Positions 35,686 through 48,655 are shown, counted from the stretch's first letter. The stretch is DNA of 64,000 nucleotides from Actinomucor elegans (GCA_026027325.1 JAMSLZ010000007.1:1054001-1118000), one strand, 5' to 3'. The notes: generated from the sequence alone by a model not told the origin. A program made the numbers and translations.

Positions 35686-37438
35686 GAGTAACATACAAAA
35701 TACATGAAGGAAAAAAAAAAGAGAGAGAGAACAAAATAAGTTTGTCTGTCTATAAAACAACACTCTCATGTTACTCAAAACACACGTTATTATCGCATGA
35801 ACCCTATTAAACCTAAAAAGACTGGGTGTACAATAAAGAAAAAGCTTATTTGAGCTGTCTTTCTTTAATGCTAGGCACTAGATGAAATAAAAAAAAAATG
35901 TACAATACATGTGTACATGCATACATATTTACATATAAGCCATTGTTGTTACATTTTTTTATACGTGTTTCAGAAATGTGGCAGCTATAATAACAGTAAC
36001 AGTGCATGGAATATCGACACGTTTACCACCCTATCTAATCTCTCTCTTTTTTTTTTACGCGTTACTCGAATAAAACAGTATTTATTATAGCATTGTCATG
36101 TCTACACATATCAAAGGTTGGATAAATATAATAGTAAAGTGGGTCGATTCCAGTAGCACGATGTGGCGAAACTGTTAAACCAACTAAATCACAATCAAAT
36201 AAAGCTCGTTTCACTGAACCATCATAATGAGAATCGCCCCTTTGATCGAGCCACTAATGGTCTAGACAGAGATATAGCTGATTCCCGATGCCACAATACA
36301 TTGTGGATGGATATATCTCTAGCTAAAATCGCGTATATCTTTTGATAAATATGAGTAACAAAACATAATACAATAAAGTATGTTTATTTACAATTGCTCG
36401 ATTTTTGCAATTCTGATCTAGGAGATTCTGCGGACCAAAATATTTGATTAATGAAGCGGCCTTAATTTTCTATCTAGATTTGTGTACACCGAAAGAACGG
36501 CGCTTTGTATATATATCAATAGCCTAACAAGGGAAAATCTTTCAATTTGAAAGTATCTATAGAAATTGCACGTTGTTTTAGACGATTAGTCCTTGGCGGA
36601 TGTATATGAATATGCAAAGCCAAATAATGGCCTTTGAGGATATTAATTTTCTTCCTTATAGTTCTACAACTCTCTATTTAGGTAATAGCAAAACTTGAAT
36701 CATTCAAAAGAGAATACTTTCTTCTATAATTTTAATTAGCATACCAAAACGATAATGCGCACTCATTATCCTTTAGGAAGTGTTTTCAAGCTTTTTTGGA
36801 ACGAATTTCTTTGCATTACAACCAGAAAATTAATAAACTCGAAGCTACTTTGTTTTCATAGGTCATGGAGCTGAAGCATTGTGATACTTTATAGTCTTGA
36901 TATGTAAAACCTTTTGAAATTTCAAATCGAATCTATACCAACAATAGATGTATAAGTGTATAGATTTAAAGGAGCTCTTTATAATAGTCTAGTTTTTATA
37001 GTTAATTATTAACGTAGGCAATTGATATAAAACTCTGATTAAAAAACGCTGTTACTCTCTAGAAACCATTCAAAATAAAATAAAATATGAGTTTTATTAA
37101 TTCTTTGAAGTATCAACTTGATCCTGTCATCTTATGGTTGCTAAGGACTACATTTTGACACATATACGCTAGCAAACTCAAGGTTTTGGTTCATATACAT
37201 TTTAATATGCTTTTCCTTTGAGTATTAAGTTTATTGACGGAGCTGCCCGAGAACAGCTTATTTACATACTGCCATGGTTAAAGGCATCGTGTCACACCAA
37301 GCAGAAATCAAGCCAGTGACTGCCTTTAAAATATTACTTTTTCTCATTCATGGGCGCCAATGGCTGGAACTAGCGCATTTTCTACTACTATTTTTCATTC
37401 AATTATCTGCCATATAATCGATTGAAAAAGTAATCAAC
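35686..37438. other. Intergenic between divergent homeodomain and THO2 genes
   Basis: About 1.75 kb of AT-rich DNA. Only short frames are seen (for example 36163-36345) and none has family features. It must contain both promoters. Confidence 0.6.
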
Positions 37439-40400
37439 ATGTCAACAGCAAACGCTGAAAACGCTCCATTTAAAGAAAACATTTCTTTTGATGATGAAAT
37501 GGCTATGCAGAGAAAAGAGGCTACAGGATATAGCTTATGTGTTGATTGTCCTTTTCGAAGAAACATTAATCGAGCTGTCCGATTCGCTGTCTGGGGTCAA
37601 CGTTCTGTTGAAAACTTTGTCAAATTTGCAGCTGCAGCTATCATTGATAAAGAAGGCTTCTTCAAAGATATCCCAATGAAAATGCTCTACTTTAACTCCA
37701 TAAAGATCCAAGAGTCCCGCTGGGAAGTACTATGTGAACTAAAAGAAAAAACACCAAAACAGCAAGAGAATCACAAAAAAGCGACCGAAAACATCGTAAA
37801 GATCGTGAATGGTCTTGTGGTAAAGTCGTTTAATTGTTTCTAACTTGCTTAGTTCTAACGCGTCCTTTTTTGTTATGTATAGGAGAAAGAAGCAATCTCA
37901 AAGAACGAATGTAAAGTGCACCTCAGCATCCAATTACTAGTTGACTGTGGCATCGTAGTGAACAGAACTTTCTTTGAACGACGTCTAGTTCGAATCAACA
38001 CTTCATTATTGTACAAACAAGACAAATACAATTTAGTGCGAGAAGCCAATGAAGGCTATTCCAGTCTATTTAATGAACTTACTACTGCAAGCATTGATAA
38101 CGAGCGCGATGATAAAGGAAAGCTCGTGTCAACTCCAATGAAACGAATTCCCGAGTTCTTAAAGACAATCACTTCCCACATTGGCGTGTTCAGATTGGAT
38201 CCTAATCGCGTCTTGGATATCATATTGGACTTCTTCATTCGGCAGCTTAAAGTCAATTATCAGTTCTGGATCGAATTGATTAAACAGTCTGAATGGATAC
38301 AAAAGATTGTTTATACTGATCACCAACTGGAAACATCAATCAATCCAAGTGCCATCATGGCTCAATTATTTGGATTCAGATTCCATACCTATCATGTAAT
38401 ATATATACTATAATGTTGATATAATAGTGTACTAACTTGATATTCATAGGAAGAGGAAGTGACCCCAGCTCCACCTGAATTATATTTGGCTATTGCTCTC
38501 TTGTTGAAGAATAATCTTATTGTCCTGGGTGACGTTTTACCTTATGTAAGTCTCTTTATTGCTGTATATGCATTTACTAAATGCTATCATTTTTAGCTTT
38601 ATCCTTATTGTGATGCTATGGAAAATGAAAAAAAGGAATATATCAGCAAGATGAACAAAGAAATCACTTCAAACTCTGGTGGTAAACTAGGCGTAAGTGC
38701 TTAGAATGGGAACTTGTAAAGCCTTTATACTCATATTTTGATTAGATGTACGGTGCTTTAGGTGAAGAAGGAGCTACTCAAAAAATGAAACGCGCTAACA
38801 GTAACCCAACAACTGAAGTAACTGAAGAAGAACCCGTTAAAAAATACGAAGCAAATGATGTAGTTGAACTCGTCAAGGCCTTGTTCTCTATTGGAGATTT
38901 GACAAACGCTCAAAAGATGCTTTGTGAATATGACAAGCTGATTGACTTGTACCCTCAACTTGCTTACGATATTTATCGTCTTTGTCGTGTTGTTCTTCAA
39001 CCGGCCTACGAGAACTTTGCTTCGCCAAAAACGCGCAAGCTATACGAGCACTTTGCTCAATGTGCGCAACAATCACAGTTAAAATCTGCTTTGTCAACAC
39101 AAGACGATCCAAACCCCAAGATACCATCCCAAATCACTTTGAAGCGTATCCTTGTCACTGATGCTTTGATGAATGGCACGCAAGACTTGGTCAAAAAAGA
39201 ACGATACGTATTTTTCTATAAGGAATGGCAAGAATCCCTTCACCTTTGTTCGACACCTGCTGATTTAACTACCCACTTCATGCCATTAATGCGTTTAGCT
39301 GGCTACAGAACCTATTTGGCTACAGACTTGATTCAAACGATGATATTGTGTATTGGCGGATTGCTCGAACGCGAATCTGAATTCCCTGAAAGTCGTGTCC
39401 ATTGCATGAATATGCTGCGCGAGTTCCTTTTGCCAGCCATCTCTTTTAGTCAAGGCAATCCTGGTACCATGGCCAGTGTTTGGGAAATCCTTTGTCGATT
39501 CACTTTCCAAGAACGCTACTGTCTTTATGGCGAATGGTATAATGATTTCTACAAAAAGTCCATTGAAACTAAACTCTTGAAGGCGCGTACTGAACGTTCT
39601 GTCAAGGATGTGATGCGTCGTGTTTCCAAGAACGATGTGCGTCGTTGCGGCCGTGATTTGGGTAAATTAGCGCATTCCAACCCTACCATCGTGTTTAATG
39701 TCATGTTGGATCAAGTGCAACAGTTTGACAATATGGCTCCTATGATGGCAGATGCTTGTCGCTATCTTGGTGATTTCGCTTACGATGTCTTGGGCTATGT
39801 CATGACCGAGAAATGGACTGGCTCTATGGGGCCCGGTAGAACGCTCAAACAAAAGGAAAAAGACGATGGTATGCCTTCTACTTGGTTACGTGCGCTTTCT
39901 GTATTCTCTGGTATGCTATTTAAGAAGCAAGATATTGATTCAACACCTCTTTTACGTTACATTGCCTGTCGATTACGCCAAGATGATTCAGTTGCCGACC
40001 TTATCCTATTGAATGAATTCGTTACCAAGATGGGTGGCATCGAGATTCTAGCAAGTGCATGTACTGAAGATCAAATCACAGCTGCTGGATGTTCAAATCA
40101 CTTGAAAAATGAAGCATTCCTGCCTATTTCCGTGGATAATCGTCGTGCTTCTCGTCGTGTGTTAAACCGCCTCAAGGAGTCCTTGCGTAGAAACAATGTT
40201 GGATTCGAAATTCTTGTGTTGCTTTATCGACTAGAAGAAGCTTGTTCTGATGAAAAGGGTGTAAATGCCAGTGACAGATGTTCAAAACTTGATCGAGTGC
40301 GCCAAACACAGTCTCAGTACCTGGAATTACTCACTTCTTTGTTTGAAGGTGAAGAGTACGACGCTTTGGTGCCAAATGTCGATGTGTTAGTTAAGGAATA

Positions 40401-42555
40401 TGGTCTTCCTGTGGATATTGCCATGAATTTCAATCGACCCAAGACACAGCATGCCATTAAAAGCCAATTGGATGCCCCTATTGTTCCTGATCAAGTATGG
40501 GCACCGTTTGAGCCATTGGAAAAGACTATTTCTACTTTATTACCAGATCCCCCTCTCAACAGTATCTTCTCGTCAGAGTTCTTTGTCATCTTTTGGCAGT
40601 TGGGTCTTTATGATATCTATTGTCCTGAAAAGCATTACAAGGTGGCTATTGACCGTAATATCGAAATGGTTCGCCAATGTCAAGATACCCGCAGTAACTA
40701 CTATTTGAGCAATCGCCCTTCTGTAGTTAGCAAGTCTGAACGTCAAGCGCTTGCTAGTTTGGAAATCCTTCGTGAAGACTTACCCAAGCACAAGGCCCAC
40801 GTAGAGAAAATCCTGGCTGTATTAAAAAGCTCCATGTCTCGTTGGTTCACTAAACCTAATCAAAGACAAGCTCAAATCTTGAGTATTATGCAGCACTGTC
40901 TCTTGCCTCGTAGTCGACAATCTGAAGTAGACGCTGCTTTCTGTTATGAATTCACCATGATTATGCACCGTATCAATACACCCAACTTTTCAAGTCTTAC
41001 CTTATTTGACAAGATGCTTTCTGACAATTTGCCTGCTAGTTTTCTTGCTTTCTCTGAATATGAAACGACTATTTATAGTAGATTCATCTTTAAAGCCCTA
41101 TCACATATGCAACACTGGCACAAAGATGAAAAGGTATATCAAACTGAAGCCCATGGCGACAATCTGATTGGTTTCCAAAAGAATTGGAATGCAGGTGCCA
41201 CAACTATCGCAGAAGAAGATTTACTTAGTTTTAATGAGTTCCAGCGTGTATTGAACAAATGGCACTTTAAATCAGCTCTTGCCATCGAACAAGCACTTAA
41301 ATCTGGTGAATCTCATATTATCAAGAATGCATTCTTGGTGCTTCGTCAATTCATTCCATGTTTCCCTGCAGTCATTGATCATGGCAGTAGCATCATCCAT
41401 ATTGTAACAAAGCTGTCTAATGAGGAGAAGCGAGGTAATATCAAAGTATTGGCTCGGTCTTATCTTGGTTTGATCAGCAAATACAAATCAAAATGGATGA
41501 CCAAAGAAAAGTTTTTGGGCATTGAAGAGCCAGCGCCACCTGTTGAATTAAAAATTACTCCACCTATCGCACCAGCACCCCCTACTAATGGCAACAGCAG
41601 TAAAGACGCCAAAGACTCTAAAGATAAGGACGCTAATACAAGAGATACCAACAAAGACAAAGACACTAGCAAAGATAAGGAGAAATCGTCCAACGATCGC
41701 CATGAAAGTAGGACTGATGAATCTTCTAAGCGACGCAGTGAAAATGGCGATAAGCATGCTTCAAGACCATCGAGTCCTAATCGCCGTAATGACGAACGAT
41801 CTTTGCGGGCGAGTCATTCATCACCCCCATCTCCTCGTAAACGTTCGCGAGAGCAAGATACAGCACGTCCTGAAAAATCACCACGCGTATCAGATGAACC
41901 TAGTAACCGTCATCATCATCGTACATCTACATCCAACAGCGGCACACCTAGTCGAAGAGAATCACCACGCGAAAACAAGGATATTACAAGTCGACTTTCT
42001 ACACCTACCCGTAACAACACAGAGCTTCCTCCTCGCAGTAGTAGCGCCAGAGAAAGTACCCGTGAGTCATCTACCCGCGATACAAGTACTCGAAAGGACT
42101 TTGCTGTACCGGCTGCAGTTGTGCCTCGTGGCCGTGGTGCAACTACTGCTGCTACAGCGGCTACTTCTAATGGTTCTGCTGCACGTAATGACGATAGTAG
42201 TAGTAGAAACGTTGCTCGATCCTCGAGATCACAACAAGCAGAAGTTTCTAGCAATGCGATGAATGGCGCAAGTAGACGTGATGATGAACGTAGTACTAGT
42301 CGTTCTGGGGCTATTCAACCAACCTCATCTTCAGCAGAACATCGTGCATCTTCTACTAGTAAACGACCTTTGGACGAGCGCAGTGATCGTCATGAAAGAC
42401 CTGAAAAGCGCCGAGATGTAAGAGATGATCGATCTCGTAATGATCGTGCACGTCTGGATGACAGAAGAGATGACAGAAGAGATGATCGTAGAAGAGATGA
42501 TCGTAGAGGAGTCGATGACAGACGTGATAGAGACAGACACCGTAGAAGACGATAA
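37439..42555 (+). CDS. THO2: THO complex subunit 2
   Basis: Five exons, 37439-37819, 37883-38395, 38450-38545, 38597-38692 and 38746-42555, give 1631 residues in frame. The first four exons are small and the fifth is 3.8 kb. The N-terminus, the repeat-rich helical body (for example L-A-I-A-L-L-L-K-N-N-L-I-V-L-G-D-V-L-P-Y; F-V-I-F-W-Q-L-G-L-Y-D-I; K-F-L-G-I-E-E-P-A near the end of the fold) and total length match Tho2/THOC2. From about residue 1275 the protein is a disordered tail rich in Lys, Asp, Ser and Arg, ending in D-D-R-R repeats. THO2 is the scaffold of the THO complex, which couples transcription to mRNA packaging and export and prevents R-loops. It is nuclear. The Arg/Asp tail may bind RNA. 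Confidence 0.93.
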
Positions 42556-43264
42556 ATACTTCTCGCTATGGAATATGTGTTTCTAAATAAACTAAAAGTC
42601 AGTACCTTTTTTTTTTTTTTTTTTTTTTTGTTGTTGCTGCTGCTCTTGGTATCTCGAAGGTTCATTGGTTTTCGGAAGGTATCTATTATATTATACATAT
42701 GTTGGAAAAAAAAAAGCTCTTGAAACCATAAATCCTATATATACGAACAGAAAACGGAGATGTAGCTTTTATTTTCCGAGTATACATAAAAAAAAATTCG
42801 ATACAACTGTAGTGTGCTACATTGAAAATTATTGACATTGCCTGCTAATACTTTCAAGCTGATGGATGCAAGTGTCCAATTTACATGCCATTCTTGATTC
42901 ATATCATGCACATGCTTATATATAGGCTAGAATACGATATAGGATGTTACCAAATCATTCAAATACGTAACTCTTTGACCTGTCAAACAGTGTATCATCA
43001 ACAAATTATCACGAATAATCAAATAGATTTGGTGTGGGACATCAATGAAGATAATGTATATGTATGTAGCTTCGTTAAAAAAGGTTTAATGTCGTTTTTC
43101 CGTGTTAGAGTGGGTTTGTTTTATACTTGGTTCAAATACATTCATTTTTAAAAAGGCATTCAAAACTGGCAGCGATCTATTCATCCCTATAGTCTCTCAA
43201 TATCTTTTGATCAATTATTAATGGCAGTGTGCAGTAGTTTCTTTGACTATCAGAAATTCACAAT
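42556..43264. other. 3' flank of THO2, no gene recognised
   Basis: Contains a possible polyadenylation signal AATAAA near 42585 and a T homopolymer at 42608-42629. A short frame at 42885-43151 has no family features. Confidence 0.55.
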
Positions 43265-43741
43265 TGTTGAATCCGAAGTAGCTAAAGACCAAAGATTCAC
43301 GTAATAATATAATAACAAGAAGACTTGTATATGTAATCAGATTACTGATTGGTAATAAGATAGTTATTGATTGTTCTTTATTTCGATCATAAAATGAAGG
43401 TGTATTTATATTAGTTAAAGTTCTTATGTTTAGCCGATTGACAGGTACTGCTGAGAATGAATGAATGAAACAATAATTCATGTTTAGCCGATTACTTGCA
43501 AGTTACGGTAGAATTAGTTTATACAAGTAAACGTACTGTTCTTGTATTGGTTCTTGTATTATTACTGATGAGTAATGTTAATGACAAGTGATGATGAATC
43601 GATCTAGAAGCTTAATTGTTTTATGCGTGATTGCTTGATTGGTGAAACCTATTTGACGGGTCAATCTCAGTTATGCAGTTAGATAGCTTTAATTGAGACA
43701 TGTCGTATGTATAGCCTGTGAATATAAGCGTGTATACGACA
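43265..43741 (+). repeat. Solo LTR, family D (first copy)
   Basis: Begins TGTTGAATCC and ends TATACGACA, 477 bp. It is nearly identical to 47363-47828, whose borders are proven by a target-site duplication. Here the flanks (ACAAT left, CCTAC right) do not match, so this copy may be the product of recombination between elements. No coding capacity. Confidence 0.8.
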
Positions 43742-44054
43742 CCTACTATGAAAGAAAAATAGAGCAAATCCTCGCTAACATTGATGATTCTATCGCTAAG
43801 GCAAAGAACTCAGCAATCTTAACCTTACGAGAGTGTTTTTCGACCTTTCTCCTTCTAATCGCTTTAGATGTCTAACCTTTTCCCAGTATTTTTCGATAGT
43901 GACAGGAGAGGAGAATGCATCGACTGGAAGCCAGTCATTCTCTCGCTCACCCTAGCCTACCCATTTTACAAGATACAAGCGTTGTCCATTGTTGTATTCC
44001 ACCTACTATCTTGCATCGACATAATAGTAAGGAATCAACTGTTCATTTATGTCA
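43742..44054. other. Short unassigned stretch between LTR copies
   Basis: About 310 bp with overlapping short frames and no family features. It may belong to the repeat that continues at 44055, since the matching copy is cut by the window end. Confidence 0.4.
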
Positions 44055-44493
44055 TACACGGACTCTATCTGATAACCCAATCAGATTAACGAGGCCTGCA
44101 TAAATACAAGCGATGTGTCATCCTTAGAACTATTAGCCAATAATCCTTACAAGAAACACGCGGCATCATACTATCGAGTAGTATCGAGTGTATCTCAAGA
44201 TAAGACCTGAATATCGAATAACGCGTGGGTTATACAATTACAACAATGCGTGGTTGAAAGGCTTATTAGTGGCTGCTGGGATTGGACTCCGTTGTACGGC
44301 CATGCGTGCTGATAGATATTGAATGCTACACTATTAAGCTCTGATGAAATGTATATAAAGAAGACTTGATTTTGAATTGTGAATAAAAGATTAGAATAAC
44401 TTTTACTATCAGGATAGCTGATTCCATTTACTGTCTATTCTTTTATTATTGTATTTTAAATTATATCCTTCGTCTTTAGCACCGGATATAACA
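44055..44493 (-). repeat. LTR, family C (minus orientation)
   Basis: Reverse-complement match to 63563-64000. The shared border is CCGGATATAACA here and TGTTATATCCGG at 63563, consistent with an LTR starting in TG. The other border lies left of 44055 and cannot be placed because the second copy runs off the window. Confidence 0.75.
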
Positions 44494-44575
44494 TATATTA
44501 TCATTTATGTTCACTTTTTTTACTTTTTTATTTAACTTTGGTGTAGATTGATTTCTTCGTCTTTTAATTTTATAT

Positions 44576-44752
44576 TTAATATAGTAAGGGATTTTCATTT
44601 TTTATGAAATTAATTTCAAACGATTTAATATTGTTATTATATACTATATTAACCTTTTCTATATTATAGTTTTCAATTACTTTCGTTATATACGTTCTTT
44701 TAATATTTTTTATAAAATCACTTTTTTCAATTAATTCTTCAAAAGTTTCCAT
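44576..44752 (-). pseudogene. Remnant of the small Merlin accessory frame
   Basis: A 58-codon frame starting M-E-T-F-E-E-L-I-E-K. It contains F-I-K-N-I-K-R-T-Y-I, comparable to N-I-K-R-S-I-I-I-K at 50226-50522 and F-I-K-D-L-K-C-S-F-I at 56005-56265. It is shorter than both (98 and 86 residues), so it is probably truncated by a frameshift. Function unknown. Confidence 0.5.
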
Positions 44753-44764
44753 TTTATTAACAGC

Positions 44765-45578
44765 TGTTGTAAACGCTCATGATTATATTTGTGGTGAAAT
44801 AGCCACATAATTGAAGTACAGACAGACTAGAAGCCTGTGCGCCCTAGCTGTAGCACATACATACTAAAGCATCATTGATTACCTTATACAGCGATACAGT
44901 CCTTAAACAGAGATACGCCCTTCTTATACTTTTTATATGAACACAAGTAAATAACCTTCAGTCACAATTCAACGAGTATAAATACAAGCTAGAAAAACTA
45001 GTTAGAAATAATTAATCACATTTAAGTTGAATAAACTATAACCAAGTTATAATCGACTTACTATCTGCTTTTATATTTTAATTTTACCGCAATATTAATA
45101 AGAGAATACTGTACAGATAGAAAATCGTATAGATATCCTTATATATAGCTGCAGAAGTGTATAAAGCATTATTACCAAGAACCAGAATGTAAATGACTGT
45201 ATTTGATTATGTTAAAATATCTTTATTTATATATCACTCTGAGCAAGTAGACGCTAATTGATAAATACTATCTCTCACACCAAATATTACATCCAATACT
45301 ATTTTACCTTTGAATATATTGATCCCGACACTCCTCGCCGCTAATCTTGGTCCGCTCATTTGGTTATTATCCCTGGTCTTCTTTATACGCAGTCCAACCT
45401 TGTTCCTGGCAAATCGTAATATGAATTTAGAATCAAGTGCCGACCGTGAAAAAGTATATAAGAGATGCGTTTTATCACCTTTTGACCAGTGAATCAATTC
45501 TTGATCTATAATAAAAACTATCCACAGTTTTAAAAGTATTTCTATCTTTCCAAATCTCTATCTACCACCTTTACAACA
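44765..45578 (+). repeat. Solo LTR, family B, carrying a nested LTR
   Basis: Begins TGTTGTAAACGCTC and ends TTTACAACA, with the duplication ACAGC on both sides (44760-44764 and 45579-45583). Without the nested LTR A it is about 507 bp, the same as the second copy at 58185-58690 (506 bp). Confidence 0.88.
44790..45091 (+). repeat. Solo LTR, family A, nested in LTR B
   Basis: 302 bp from TGTGGTGAAATAG to TTTTACCGCA, flanked by the exact duplication ATATT (44785-44789 and 45092-45096). A second copy lies at 47288-48062. Confidence 0.92.
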
Positions 45579-45803
45579 ACAGCAATTATTTTTAATTTTT
45601 TAGATTGTCTTTTTTTTATTTATATAAAAATTCAATTTATTTAAAATAATATATTTAAGAAATTCTCCAAATGAAATAATAATTTTTTGATTAAGAATCA
45701 AAATGTATTTTATTTATTTTATCCATCTCGGACATTTTTAAAAACCTGGGAGTTCCTTTGGGATACATCCGGCTAGGCTCATTATTATACTAAGTCACTT
45801 TAT

Positions 45804-46001
45804 TCAATTGTAATAGTCAGTCCAGTGCCCTTTTCTTCTGATACATTGTTCAATACGACGTGGCATGCTATGGATGACATTTCGGCACTCTTCCTTGTCT
45901 ATAACGTCGTACCAAACCTTGGTGACTCTCTCATAAAGCTCTTGCATGCCCTTAGGAGGAGTATCATACTCGTTCAACCTTATTTTTAACAACCGCCACA
46001 T
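45804..46001 (-). pseudogene. C-terminal fragment of a Tc1/mariner transposase
   Basis: About 65 codons matching the last part of Tc1-like transposases: L-K-I-R-L-N-E-Y, a helix with E-R-V-T-K-V-W, then S-M-P-R-R-I-E-Q-C-I and a final G-H-W-T-D-Y-Y-N. The catalytic part is absent. It belongs to a different subfamily from the Tc1 copies to the right. Confidence 0.75.
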
Positions 46002-46113
46002 TGTTATAGAATAGAGATTATTGTATGAATAATAACTTATTCATTATCAATCTCATCTTTACGGAAGTACTTATGAGTTGATATGTTTAAGATTCATGTC
46101 TCAGATGGATATA

Positions 46114-47287
46114 CTGTATGCGAAAAAAGGGTTTCAATGTTTTATAAATTAATCTTTTTCTCTTCATATAGCTGTCTAAAATAAAAATATGCAGTTGATG
46201 TTAGTATCAATAGAGAGCTAAAACTTTGGCCTTTTTTTCTATAGGTTTTTCTTCATTCTGAACTGTATTTAAAACTAGGGAGTTAAGGAGAAGTTGAGAA
46301 TTTTTGATTTTTTGATTTTTCAAAATATGTCGTTACTTAACATCGCATAAAATTATTTTAAATTGAGCTATCGAAGAAATTTAAAACATGATCCAAAACA
46401 TTGGGACATTCTTTATGAGTAGGGAAATTAAAATAAAGAATAAAAGAAGCTGGCTCTTCCTGTCCAAATTGAATATTTTCATCACTTTTTTTTTTATAAA
46501 AAAATTAACATCATGGTTCGTTCTATTACTAAAGATAAGCAAGACACTCTCAAGTCACTGTTGTCAACAAACACTCCATACTCAAGAATCCAGAAACAAC
46601 TACCAAATATTTCTCTAGCCACTATTAGCAGATATAAAGCAAAGTTTTTTCCTACTACCAAGCCTGCTAGCACTGGAAGGCCATGTTCAATAAGCAATAC
46701 AACAAAGAAATAGATTCGAAATAAGATGAAAGCTGGTCAATTCAAATCACCACAAGATATAAAGGCTTATCTTATATCAGTTGGAATTAATATGACAATC
46801 AGGAGCATTCAGTTAATGCTTCATTCTATGGGCTTCAAAGCAAAAAGAAAGCAGGAGTCTGATTTCATCTCCGAAAGCAATAGAAAAAAGCGACTTGCGT
46901 GGGCTAAACAACATAGGGTGTTAGCCAAGGACAACTGGCGTAAGTGGGTATTTTCAGACAAAACAAAGGTTAACATTTGGGCTTCAGACGGTATTAAGTA
47001 CTATTGGTCTCAGCTAAATGATGTTGTTCGTCCTCACCATGTTTAGACCTCCAAATTCAGTAGGAAGGGGGTAGTGTCATGTTTTGGACTTGTATAACAG
47101 CGAAAGGCCCTGGTTATGGTACTACAATCATTGAAGGCTCGATAAATTCATCTCTTTACGTTGAAATACTTCAGTCATCACTTAAAGATACCTTAGACTA
47201 CTATGAGTTGGATTCAAAACATGCTCGTTCTCAACGAGACAAGGCCACTCCTCATAGATCAACTATTGCTAAAAAGTTGTTTCCCAA
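46114..47287 (+). mobile_element. Tc1/mariner element 1, truncated
   Basis: Starts after TA (46112-46113) with the inverted repeat CTGTATGCGAAAAAAGGGTT, the same as the complete copy at 57493. It is cut at 47287, where LTR A begins, and so has lost the end of the transposase and the right inverted repeat. Confidence 0.85.
46513..47287 (+). pseudogene. Broken Tc1 transposase (DD34E type), copy 1
   Basis: Starts M-V-R-S-I-T-K-D-K-Q-D and has the N-terminal helix-turn-helix DNA-binding region. The first catalytic Asp is in V-F-S-D-K-T-K-V-N-I-W and the second in R-D-K-A-T-P-H. It is inactivated by a stop near 46711, a frameshift near 47040 and loss of the C-terminal Glu region. Confidence 0.88.
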
Positions 47288-48062
47288 TGTGGTGAAATAG
47301 CCACATAATTGAAGTACAGACAGACTAGAGGCCTGTGCGCCCTAGCTGTAGCACATACATACTGTTGAATCCGAAGTAGCTAAAGACCAAAGATTCACGT
47401 AATAATAATAATAAGACTTGTATAAGTAATCAGATTACTGATTGGTAATAAGATAGTTATTGATTCTTTATTTCGATCATAAAATGAAGGTGTATTTATA
47501 TTAGTTAAAGGTCTTATGTTTAACCGATTGACAGGTACTGCTGAGAATGAATGAATGAAACAATAATTCATGTTTAGCCGATTACTTGCAAGTTACGGTA
47601 GAATTAGTTTATACAAGTAAACGTACTGTTCTTGTATTGGTTCTTGTATTATTACTGATGAGTAATGTTAATGACAAGTGATGATGAATCGATCTAGAAG
47701 CTTAATTGATTATGCGTGATTGCTTGATTGGTGAAACCTGTTTGTCGGGTCAATCAGTTACGCAGTTAGATAGCTTTAATTGAGACATGTCGTATGTATA
47801 GCCTGTGGATATAAGCGTGTATACGACACATACTAAAGCATCATTGATTACCTTATACAGCGATACAGTCCTTAAACAGAGATACGTCCTTCTTATACTT
47901 CTTATAATATGAACACAAGTAAATAACCTTCAGTCACAATTCAACGAGTATAAATACAAGCTAGAAAAACTAGTTAGAAAGAATTAACACATTTAAGTTG
48001 AATAAACTATAACCAAGTTATAATCGACTTACTACCTGCTTTTATATTTTAATTTTACCGCA
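47288..48062 (+). repeat. LTR, family A (second copy), with nested LTR D
   Basis: Same borders as 44790-45091 (TGTGGTG to ACCGCA) but interrupted by LTR D. The outside flanks differ (CCCAA left, GCCGT right) and belong to two different Tc1 families, so no duplication is seen. Confidence 0.85.
47363..47828 (+). repeat. Solo LTR, family D, nested in LTR A
   Basis: 466 bp from TGTTGAATCC to TATACGACA with the duplication CATAC at 47358-47362 and 47829-47833. The empty site is visible in the other LTR A copy near 44860, which confirms the borders. Confidence 0.93.
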
Positions 48063-48655
48063 GCCGTGTCTGGGCTTGGATTAGGGACGGGGAGCAGCTT
48101 CAACCTAAACATGTCAAAGTTACAGTCAAACACGGTGGTGGTAGTATCATGATCTGGAGTGCCTTAACTTATGCTGGAACGGGTTGGATGTGCAAAATTG
48201 ATGGTAATATGGACAAAACACTGTACAAAGAGATTTTACAAGACGAGCAAGATCGGACAATCAACTTTGCGGCAGAAGAATTGAATCTTAAAGGCGCGAC
48301 CAGATGGTATTCCAGCATGACAATGATCCTAAGCATACGTCGAATTTGGTACAAGAATGAGATGTTTCCTGAGATGTTCGTAATTAGTTAGGTACGTGTT
48401 TAATTAACGAGACAGAAAACAAGAGAGAGATTTATTCTACCACTGCCCGCCTTCTGTTATTAATAGGCTGGGTGGTGGTTACATATAGTAAATATAACTA
48501 GTCACGATTACACAAGTTAACTATTCAGGCCACTTCTATTACTATTCTATGTAAAGTAGTTATGTCCACTACAAAGAATACCTCAAAAACCAAGAATATC
48601 AAGTATTAGAGTGGCCCCCACAATCACCAGACCTCAACCGAATTGAGAATATGTG
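48063..48655 (+). pseudogene. Fragment of a third Tc1/mariner transposase
   Basis: Starts inside the transposase: V-W-A-W-I-R-D-G, V-K-H-G-G-G-S-I-M-I-W-S-A-L and M-D-K-T-L-Y-K-E-I-L, then frameshifted. After the solo LTR at 48358-48573 it resumes with V-L-E-W-P-P-Q-S-P-D-L-N and I-E-N, the region of the catalytic Glu. The first part is missing and the frame is broken. Confidence 0.82.
48358..48573 (+). repeat. Solo LTR, family E
   Basis: 216 bp from TGAGATGTTTCC to GTCCACTACA, inserted in the Tc1 fragment with the duplication AAGAA (48353-48357 and 48574-48578). Confidence 0.82.

Larger units (their letters stand above)
44494..45771 (-). mobile_element. Internally deleted Merlin-type element, interrupted by solo LTRs
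   Basis: The right end GGGATACATCC at 45761-45771 is identical over more than 20 bp (GAGTTCCTTTGGGATACATCC) to the right end of the Merlin element at 51806. The rest outside the inserted LTR (44494-44764 and 45579-45771) is extremely AT-rich like the other Merlin copies. It keeps a remnant of the small accessory frame but no transposase. The left end was not found. A solo LTR (44765-45578) with the duplication ACAGC splits it. Confidence 0.65.

Noticed and set aside
41460..42698. Several frames overlapping the THO2 tail
   Set aside because: Low-complexity coding DNA gives open frames in all directions; only the THO2 frame has family support.
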